Shown here piece after piece: positions 58,677 to 64,000 of a stretch of DNA of 64,000 nucleotides. This DNA is from Bacteroidales bacterium. Its GTDB lineage: Bacteria > Bacteroidota > Bacteroidia > Bacteroidales > WCHB1-69. The notes under the pieces are model-generated. The model searched no databases and was not told the DNA's origin. It worked only from the letters and a program-made list of their open reading frames with translations. The stretch covers positions 1 through 64,000 of the forward strand of contig JAFRUI010000014.1 in assembly GCA_017438945.1 (NCBI GenBank), given 5' to 3'. Both the position numbers and the translations under genes were made by a program. How positions within the stretch are numbered: position 1 is the stretch's first letter; each line of letters starts with the position of its first letter.

Positions 58677-59236
58677 TCTGTTTGTTGCCCGTATTCTTCT
58701 GGTTCCTCCGCCACCATCGGCAGGCGTTCCTCTTCGATATGGATGTACGATTTCGAGCGATGGTTAAAGGTCTTGATGTAAAAGTCGTGCAGCTGTATTT
58801 CCACCTGCAACATCGTCTGTTCCAGCTTCTTGGGCTTCAACTGACACTCCCAAAGCACAATCACCTGCCACCCATTCTCGGAAAGAATCTCATAATTCTT
58901 CTGATCCCTTTCCTGATTTCTAAATATCTTATTCACCCAAAATTCTCTATTCGTATTTGGGATTCTACAACATTTCGAGTCTATAATTGTACATTTTTCA
59001 TTGTACATTGTACATTGAACATCGTGTCCGTGCCAAAAGCACCCGTTCACGAAAATCGCCGTCCGGTACTTGCGCATCACGATGTCCGGTTTCCCCGGCA
59101 CGCCCTTCACGTTGAGGCGATATCGGTAGCCGTGCTTCCACAGCCACTGCCGCACGCGCTTCTCTGGCGTGGTGTCCTTGCTGCGGATGCGCGACATGCA
59201 ATAGTGCCGCTGCTGGGGTGTCATGATGTCGGTCAT
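58673..59236 (-). CDS. vsr: very short patch repair endonuclease Vsr, with in-frame repeat expansion
   Basis: Vsr nicks at T:G mismatches left by deamination of 5-methylcytosine. The 187-aa protein has E25 and the catalytic D51 in GVPGKPDIV, VNGCFWHGHD with C66, H69 and H71, then the NREFWVNKI..N.ERDQKN and IVLWECQL signatures. E. coli numbering is matched up to residue 71. Beyond that, about a dozen extra residues (VQCTMYNEKCTIIDSKC) separate HGHD from CRIPNTNREFW. They are encoded by the heptamer array at 58987-59021. Zn-binding cysteines could be affected. It follows the PheC-like gene by 6 bases. No cytosine methylase gene is in the window. Confidence 0.88.
   Translation of the reverse strand: MTDIMTPQQRHYCMSRIRSKDTTPEKRVRQWLWKHGYRYRLNVKGVPGKPDIVMRKYRTAIFVNGCFWHGHDVQCTMYNEKCTIIDSKCCRIPNTNREFWVNKIFRNQERDQKNYEILSENGWQVIVLWECQLKPKKLEQTMLQVEIQLHDFYIKTFNHRSKSYIHIEEERLPMVAEEPEEYGQQTE
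58987..59021. repeat. heptamer array inside vsr
   Basis: TTGTACA, TTTTTCA, TTGTACA, TTGTACA and TTGAACA. Together with flanking DNA it lengthens Vsr in frame between residues ~72 and 90. Confidence 0.88.
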
Positions 59237-59242
59237 AGAATG

Positions 59243-60109
59243 TTATTTGTCAGCATTTTGCACTAATCCGTATTTCTCGCACAGCCGTCGGAGCGACCCG
59301 TCGGCCTTCATCCGGCGGATGACGCCGTTCACCAGCTCGAGCAGGTCGTCCTGCCCTTTGCGCATCAGCACGCCGATCTCCCCGTGGGTGAAAGGGGCGT
59401 TCAGGAGCGGTGCCGCCAAGCGAGGGTCGGTCTGCACGTAGTAGGGCGCCTCCGTGATTTCCGTGATCATCACGTCGGCCTCGCCCTCGGCGATGAGCGA
59501 CGGAATCTCCTCGTTGTTCGGGTGCACAATGATGGTGGCGTGGGTGAGGTTCTCGTTGGAGAACTGCTCGTTCAGACCGCCGGGGTTCACCATCACCCGC
59601 ACGTCAGGACGGTCGATGTCGGCCAGCGAACGGAAACGAGTGGTGTCCTCCGTCCGGCAGAGGATGGTTTTGCCGTTGGCCAAGTACCCCTCGCTCATCA
59701 GCATAATGGCACATCGCGCATCGGTGATGGTGATGCCACCGATGGCGAGGTCGAAGCTCTGGGGTTCGGCCATAACGTCGGCGGTCAGCGTGGGCCACGA
59801 AGTTTGGACAAACTCCACGGGAACGCCTATGCTGTCGGCAATCGCCTGTGCCATCTCGATGCCGAAGCCCCAGTATTCGCCGGTTTCGGGCTCGCGGAAG
59901 GTCAGCGGACGGTAGTCGCCGGTAGTGCCGACGAGCAGCTTGCCCCGTTGCTGGATCCGCTCGATGGTCGGACGCGCAACCGAGTACTCTTCGGTGGTGC
60001 AGGAAGTCAAAACGACCGCCCCGCCGAAGAAGAGCGGTGTGGCGATGGAGATAAGGGCGGTGGCAAACGCCAGCAGCCAGGTTCTTAATTTTTTCGGTAT
60101 CATTTTCAT
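59243..60109 (-). CDS. PheC-like solute-binding lipoprotein (cyclohexadienyl dehydratase family)
   Basis: A 288-aa periplasmic-binding-fold protein (SBP family 3). The start at 60109 overlaps the nudix stop as ATGA. A long hydrophobic N-terminus with VLTSC suggests a lipoprotein. The sequence follows PheC closely: GTTGDYRPLTF, GFGIEMAQAIADSIGV, SWPTL, GGITITDAR, VNPGGLNEQF, the HPNNEEIPSLIAEGEADVM segment and a C-terminal helix. PheC-type proteins turn prephenate/arogenate into phenylpyruvate/phenylalanine in the periplasm. The alternative is a plain amino-acid-binding protein. No permease or ATPase lies nearby, which favours the enzyme reading. Confidence 0.78.
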   Translation of the reverse strand: MKMIPKKLRTWLLAFATALISIATPLFFGGAVVLTSCTTEEYSVARPTIERIQQRGKLLVGTTGDYRPLTFREPETGEYWGFGIEMAQAIADSIGVPVEFVQTSWPTLTADVMAEPQSFDLAIGGITITDARCAIMLMSEGYLANGKTILCRTEDTTRFRSLADIDRPDVRVMVNPGGLNEQFSNENLTHATIIVHPNNEEIPSLIAEGEADVMITEITEAPYYVQTDPRLAAPLLNAPFTHGEIGVLMRKGQDDLLELVNGVIRRMKADGSLRRLCEKYGLVQNADK

Positions 60110-60504
60110 TCTGCCTGGAACCGTTTTTTCAGTATTTCTATCACTTCCCAGTCGGCGGGCAGCCATTGCACGCTGTCGAGTTCGTCAGGGGCGAGCCAGC
60201 GGGCGGCCTCGTGTTCGAGGAGGGTGAGCGAGCCGTTCTCCACGGTGCAGAGGAAGCAGTGCATCGTGAGGTGGAACTTGGGGTAGTCCCACTCGATGGT
60301 GTGCAGCAGTTCCCCGACGGTGATGCGGGTGTCCAGTTCCTCCCGGATTTCGCGGCGGAGGGCCTCCTCGGGGGTCTCGCCGGGTTCAATCTTGCCGCCG
60401 GGGAACTCCCACCAGTCCTTCCAGTCGCCGGCTCCGCGCTGGGTGGCGAAGATGCGGTTCTGGGAGTCGTGGATGACGGCGGCGGAAACGGTGATGTGTT
60501 TCAT
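60106..60504 (-). CDS. NUDIX hydrolase, MutT-like
   Basis: A 132-aa protein with the full Nudix box GGKIEPGETPEEALRREIREELD (~37-59). It begins MKHITVSAAVI and has the PGGK and REIREEL catalytic helix expected for 8-oxo-dGTP diphosphatase (MutT), which removes oxidised nucleotides. The C-terminal YPKFHLTMHCFLC and WLAPDELDSVQWLPAD segments match MutT-type enzymes. It lies in a small operon between yqaE and the PheC-like gene, overlapping the latter by 4 bases. The exact substrate is not fixed by sequence. Confidence 0.92.
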   Translation of the reverse strand: MKHITVSAAVIHDSQNRIFATQRGAGDWKDWWEFPGGKIEPGETPEEALRREIREELDTRITVGELLHTIEWDYPKFHLTMHCFLCTVENGSLTLLEHEAARWLAPDELDSVQWLPADWEVIEILKKRFQAE

Positions 60505-60507
60505 AGC

Positions 60508-60663
60508 TTATTCGTTCTTGTTGAGGATGACCAGTGCGCCGATGACGCCCGTCACCCATCCGGCGCAGGTGAGGATGAAGACGATGAGCACGGACCCGCA
60601 TCCGCGGTCGATGACGGCCAGCGGCGGGAAAAAGATGGCCAAGAGAACTCGAATCAATGACAT
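60508..60663 (-). CDS. YqaE/Pmp3 family membrane protein
   Basis: A 51-aa two-helix membrane protein. The ATG at 60663 is chosen because a -7 box lies 24 bases upstream; a longer frame to 60705 would include that promoter. The motif LLAIFFPPLAV at the N-terminus and the second helix (VLIVFILTCAGWVTGVIGALVI) are diagnostic of the YqaE/Pmp3 family, which affects membrane potential and stress tolerance. It is first in the operon and 3 bases before the nudix gene. Confidence 0.87.
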   Translation of the reverse strand: MSLIRVLLAIFFPPLAVIDRGCGSVLIVFILTCAGWVTGVIGALVILNKNE

Positions 60664-60686
60664 GAGAGTGGATTTTAAAATCAGCG

Positions 60687-60695
60687 GCAAAGGTA
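60687..60695 (-). promoter_or_regulatory. -7 box for yqaE-nudix-PheC-vsr operon
   Basis: The minus strand reads TACCTTTGC, 24 bases before the yqaE ATG. Confidence 0.6.
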
Positions 60696-60711
60696 CAAAA
60701 CGCACGCTATA

Positions 60712-61092
60712 TTACCAACCTTCCGGCAGAACGATATTATCCACGCCCTGCGCTTCCGCAAACAGTGGCGCAATTTCCTCATCTGTGAATCCGGCAATGC
60801 CACAGCCGATGCGGGTAACGAGGAAGGTGAGTTCCGGATGTTCCTTCGCAAAGGCGATAAACTCATCCACATAGGGGCGGATGGTCTCCACACCACCCTG
60901 CATCGTGGGGATGGCGTAACTTTGCCCTTGCAAACCGACACCCTGTCCCATAATAGCGCCAAAATTGCGGTAGGCGACACGGGCTGCCCCGCCGCCGTGC
61001 ATGCCTTGCAGGTTGCTGCCGAAGACAAAAATCTCGCCCGGCTGCAGTTCGGTGATAAACTCCGGTGTGGTTCTTTTCTGTTCCATATTCAT
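60712..61092 (-). CDS. A1S_2505-like phage-associated protein
   Basis: A 126-aa protein of the family databases call A1S_2505 phage non-structural proteins. Features are the glycine-rich VFGSNLQGMHGGGAARVAY, GQGVGLQGQSYAIPT, and the C-terminal LTFLVTRIGCGIAGFTDEEIAPLF. The fold resembles a macrodomain-like nucleotide-binding core, but no activity is proven. It occurs in phages and in bacterial chromosomes as a lone gene. Its start is 6 bases after the TSCPD gene stop. It could be a remnant of phage acquisition, but no other phage gene is visible. Confidence 0.75.
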   Translation of the reverse strand: MNMEQKRTTPEFITELQPGEIFVFGSNLQGMHGGGAARVAYRNFGAIMGQGVGLQGQSYAIPTMQGGVETIRPYVDEFIAFAKEHPELTFLVTRIGCGIAGFTDEEIAPLFAEAQGVDNIVLPEGW

Positions 61093-61098
61093 TTTATT

Positions 61099-61359
61099 TT
61101 ATTCTTTGTGACTTTTTAGTTGTTCCAGTGCGCGGCAGAGCTGGTCGGGGCAGGAGGTGGGTTTGCCGCCGCAGCGGATGCCGTTGAGCTTCGGGATGAC
61201 GTCGTCGATTTTCTGTCCGACGACCAGTCGGCAGATGCCTTGGAGGTTTCCGTCGCATCCGCCCATGAAGAAGACCTGCTGGATGACGCCGTTGTCATCA
61301 ACGGTCACATCGATGAACTGCGAGCAGGTGCCTAGGGTTTTGTAGAGGGTGTGTTTCAT
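61099..61359 (-). CDS. TSCPD domain protein (TIGR03905 type)
   Basis: An 86-aa protein with the features of the small TSCPD family: YKTLGTCSQFIDVTVD, VFFMGGCDGNLQGICRLV and RCGGKPTSCPDQL. The cysteines (C12, C35, C43 and the pair in the CGGKPTSC segment) could bind metal. The domain also forms the C-terminus of some B12-dependent ribonucleotide reductases and occurs alone in many Bacteroidota. Stand-alone function is unknown. It is first of a two-gene pair with the A1S_2505-like gene. Confidence 0.85.
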   Translation of the reverse strand: MKHTLYKTLGTCSQFIDVTVDDNGVIQQVFFMGGCDGNLQGICRLVVGQKIDDVIPKLNGIRCGGKPTSCPDQLCRALEQLKSHKE

Positions 61360-61436
61360 GTTAGGGGTGGGTTTTACTAAATACTATATAGTTCTTTTTG
61401 ATATTATATATTCACTTTAAGCTATCTCACTAATTC

Positions 61437-64000
61437 TCAATTATTATCAATGGCTTCTATGATTTTTGAAATATTCGGTGTATAAGATTCCAACATCATG
61501 GTATCAATGATGTCCATAACCTCATCTGCCTTTTCGATTTCTTCGTCATCCATAAAAATACGATAGCAAGACAAAAGGATTTTGAACAACTTTTCTTCAT
61601 CATAATAGGTTATTTGTTTTTTGCCATCTATGAGCATTTTTATACATTGATAGCATTCATACGGATAATAACAACAAGTCTTTTCAAGATACTCAACAAC
61701 ATCCCTGAACCTGACTTTAATAGGAGTTTCAACCCATTGTCCAAGTAAATCTCTAAATAGATATATTTGGTTAGTAGGCATCTTGTTGCACCATAATAGG
61801 AATGATTCTCTCACCTCTTCCCGACTGTCATTAGCGTATTTTTTCAAGAACAATTCACTTTGTTCCCTATAAGTGTCATCTGAAAGATGTTGGTATGCTA
61901 ACGGTATTACTTTTTTTATTACTTCCTCTTCGTTTTGAGACAGTAAAAAATCAAACATCTCTTTTGAAGCATTTCTTGATTTCTCATACTGAAGGCCGAA
62001 AAACATTAGTTGAACCATGATGGTTTTTGCTCTGTTTTTGTCCACAATCATTCTGAAATACGGTAGTATTTTTTCTGGATCGTTGTACCAAAACCAATGC
62101 ATTCTATTTGCATTCAAAAACAAATAGTCAGATATTGGCTTTGTGGAATATCTGAACATTATTTCATTATACAATATATCGTCACAACATTCCATTTGAA
62201 GATAATGCATAGCCGCTAGTTGATGCTCAAGACTCAAATTTTCGGCAACTTTCATGAAAAAACCATACACTTTCGCCTTTCTCTGCGGCATTTTCCCGAT
62301 TTTAGCCAACGAATGTATTGCATATCCCTGATAGGTGTTGATTCCGGTTGTCAACATATCATTGATTCCGGAATTGTTGTTAAATTCATCTTCGATACTT
62401 GACTTATATTTTGACTTATATTCAGATAGTATTATTTTTTCCAAATAATCAATAATCTTGCTTATATATTCGCCATCTACTATAGCAACATTATCTATTA
62501 CATCAAAAATCCTATAGCTATAGCCATCCTTAAACAAGTTTCCAATCCTCTTTAGGTTCTTCAAAAGGTAAGGCAGTAATTTGTCAATGGGATAGTGTGC
62601 TGATGCCAATCCGTCAAGACCAGACAATTTATAGAGAATCGGGACCTTATCATCGTCAAACAAACTAAAAACAAACTCGTCAAAACGATCTGGTTGCTCG
62701 CTGACACATTGCTTAAAAGCATCGGCATGTACTCTTTCATCAAAATGGCGGGACTTCCCTTGTGCGTGACATTGTACACCATAAAATGAATTTAACCAAC
62801 CATTAAATGTAACCGTTTTATATTGTTTAATCGACATGAGGCCACCACAGACAAACACTGCGGTTGCATCATGATCAGGCTTAGTATTATCCCATTCATT
62901 CCCAAACCTCCTATTTAATTCCAACAATCTGATCTTGTTCTGTTGGTTGCGGAGATGTTCCGGTATAGCCCAAATAAGTTTTCGTTGATTATAGCCCCAA
63001 AGAGGGTAATGCAAAGATGTGTTCTTCCTCTCCTTTTCAAGAAACGAATCCGACTCTGATTTGAAATCATAGATAAGTTTTTGTGTCATTGCTAAAAGGT
63101 CACTGTCAACTACAGATAACCATTTCCTCAGCATTTTCAAAAAATAGTATGTCACATCGCTAAAATATAAGATTTCATCTATTAACTTACTATTTTGAAG
63201 TATTGCGATTATCTCTTTTGAAAACAATATGGGATCCTCCCCAATAGCAGAAAAAGCAAATTCATAGCAGCTTTTTTCTTTTTGATTCAATAAAAGTTTA
63301 ATGTCCTCGCGGGCAGAATCAGGAGTACTCTTTACTCTCTTTTTTAATAACTCGTTAAACCATTTATATGGAGCATATTTAGAATGATCGTGTCTCATTA
63401 ATGGTGGAAACACGCTATCGGAAGCAACTATTTCTTTCAGTGTTGTAATCCGGTTTGCGTTTATGGCTTCTAATATCTTATCTCGCAATATGAAGTAGAA
63501 ATCGTTGTCATATTTTTCAATTAAAGATTCACAAATGTCTTCAATGAGTTTTTCGAAAACACTGTTTTCATCTATTTTAGGGTTAAGTAAAGCAGCAATC
63601 AAATCAGAAATGTTCTCAAGTACAAATATTGGATTACTCTGTAAAGCTGCTTTAAGAAAATCAGCTTTTTCATTATATGTAAGACATGAAAGCTTATACC
63701 ATTTTGTCACTACACTACTAGAAAAATCGGGCGTGACATACAATAACCGTTGAGCAACAGTATTTCTAGTGTTATCGTCTTTGATTCCATCTATTAATTT
63801 GAAGACATCTTCTGGGCGGACCTGAACGTGATTCCACAAATAGCTATGGATATTCATATAGACAATATCGCCCAATACCATTTCTTTAATGTCTTTAACA
63901 ATTAATGGGCTTATTACATCATACCATTCTCTACCCTTAGTTTGTTTTATAAAAGAATAAAACAACAATGGGTTTTGTAAAAACAATTCTTTTATGCATT
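61437..64000 (-). CDS. large A+T-rich helical protein, 5'-truncated, unknown
   Basis: At least 849 residues, open to the window edge; the TTG at 63986 is in frame but upstream codons continue, so the start is probably beyond 64000. The protein is almost entirely alpha-helical with Phe/Tyr-rich repeats resembling HEAT or TPR helices, ending in an acidic segment. It has no P-loop, nuclease or membrane motif in the visible part. A lone conserved-looking segment is FVCGGLMSIKQYKTVTFNGWLNSFYG. The gene is much richer in A+T than everything left of it, which suggests recent transfer. The pattern (long helical C-terminal part, accessory setting beside vsr and a phage-type gene) is compatible with the C-terminal sensor of a STAND/AAA defence NTPase, but this is not proven. 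Confidence 0.6.
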   Translation of the reverse strand, partial: CIKELFLQNPLLFYSFIKQTKGREWYDVISPLIVKDIKEMVLGDIVYMNIHSYLWNHVQVRPEDVFKLIDGIKDDNTRNTVAQRLLYVTPDFSSSVVTKWYKLSCLTYNEKADFLKAALQSNPIFVLENISDLIAALLNPKIDENSVFEKLIEDICESLIEKYDNDFYFILRDKILEAINANRITTLKEIVASDSVFPPLMRHDHSKYAPYKWFNELLKKRVKSTPDSAREDIKLLLNQKEKSCYEFAFSAIGEDPILFSKEIIAILQNSKLIDEILYFSDVTYYFLKMLRKWLSVVDSDLLAMTQKLIYDFKSESDSFLEKERKNTSLHYPLWGYNQRKLIWAIPEHLRNQQNKIRLLELNRRFGNEWDNTKPDHDATAVFVCGGLMSIKQYKTVTFNGWLNSFYGVQCHAQGKSRHFDERVHADAFKQCVSEQPDRFDEFVFSLFDDDKVPILYKLSGLDGLASAHYPIDKLLPYLLKNLKRIGNLFKDGYSYRIFDVIDNVAIVDGEYISKIIDYLEKIILSEYKSKYKSSIEDEFNNNSGINDMLTTGINTYQGYAIHSLAKIGKMPQRKAKVYGFFMKVAENLSLEHQLAAMHYLQMECCDDILYNEIMFRYSTKPISDYLFLNANRMHWFWYNDPEKILPYFRMIVDKNRAKTIMVQLMFFGLQYEKSRNASKEMFDFLLSQNEEEVIKKVIPLAYQHLSDDTYREQSELFLKKYANDSREEVRESFLLWCNKMPTNQIYLFRDLLGQWVETPIKVRFRDVVEYLEKTCCYYPYECYQCIKMLIDGKKQITYYDEEKLFKILLSCYRIFMDDEEIEKADEVMDIIDTMMLESYTPNISKIIEAIDNN

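Noticed and set aside
60712..61092. prophage region around the A1S_2505-like gene
   Set aside because: No integrase, terminase, capsid or tail gene is visible in the flanks; a single such gene is not enough.

Overview
This window looks like part of a chromosome from a member of the Bacteroidota, most likely an uncultured gut- or rumen-type Bacteroidales. Several signs agree. Three secreted proteins end in type IX secretion (T9SS) sorting domains, and the T9SS lipoprotein SprE/PorW is present. Many genes have the Bacteroidota promoter -7 box TAnnTTTGC shortly upstream. The tRNA genes lack an encoded CCA. The conserved blocks pdxA-coaX-barrel-TPR-lptC and sprE-bactofilin-atpZ are typical of the phylum. 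No rRNA, CRISPR array, insertion sequence, prophage or integrase was seen.

Layout. 1-812: 3' end of a T9SS type B surface protein. 968-2358: pepT, terminator, tRNA-Arg(CCU). 2408-7518 (minus): operon pdxA, coaX, a beta-barrel protein, a TPR protein and lptC. 7632-9817 (minus): serC-serA with a terminator. 9985-13061: tRNA-Ser(GGA), then an ExbB/unknown/ExbD/ExbD energy-transduction operon. 13147-15135: T9SS beta-propeller protein. 15208-19961: yicC, der, miaB, rlmN. 19967-25498 (minus): a kinase-RapZ fusion, then prenyl synthase-mrdA-rodA (cell wall elongation). 25613-30575 (minus): sprE, bactofilin, atpZ, an AtpI-like gene, purC and fau. 30623-35677 (minus): ribE, a phosphoethanolamine transferase and polA. 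35791-41610: an unusual envelope-signalling neighbourhood with two divergent ECF sigma factors, each fused to a transmembrane segment and a different C-terminal domain, plus an outer-membrane barrel, a small lipoprotein and a DUF2807 protein. 41658-48181 (minus): mutS, a glycosyltransferase and three unknown secreted proteins. 48347-52463 (minus): ftcD and a C10 cysteine protease with a T9SS signal. 52654-56161 (plus): flavodiiron protein and a fused NfnAB-type oxidoreductase. 56255-64000 (minus): lipoprotein, a FucI/AraA-like protein with a small overlapping ORF, a yqaE-nudix-PheC-like-vsr operon, TSCPD and A1S_2505-like genes, and an A+T-rich large protein of unknown function that runs off the window.

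Two things stand out. The first is the divergent pair of membrane-fused sigma factors at 37841-40612. They share a conserved segment between sigma region 4 and the membrane helix but end in different tails, WG repeats in one and a DTxTVxDT-type tail in the other; the latter resembles the N-terminal region of the neighbouring barrel protein. This may be a one-protein trans-envelope sigma signalling system. The second is heavy colonisation by small repeats: about ten copies of a 25-30 bp palindrome (GTAGAGACG...CGTCTCTAC and relatives), and about sixteen arrays of degenerate 7-bp tandem units, with 6-bp and 10-bp relatives. The palindromes sit in reading phase inside both sigma-factor genes. The heptamers cross gene ends, supply the stop codons of mutS and one sigma gene, and have expanded vsr in frame.

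All calls rest on reading the sequence and on remembered family features. No database search was run.
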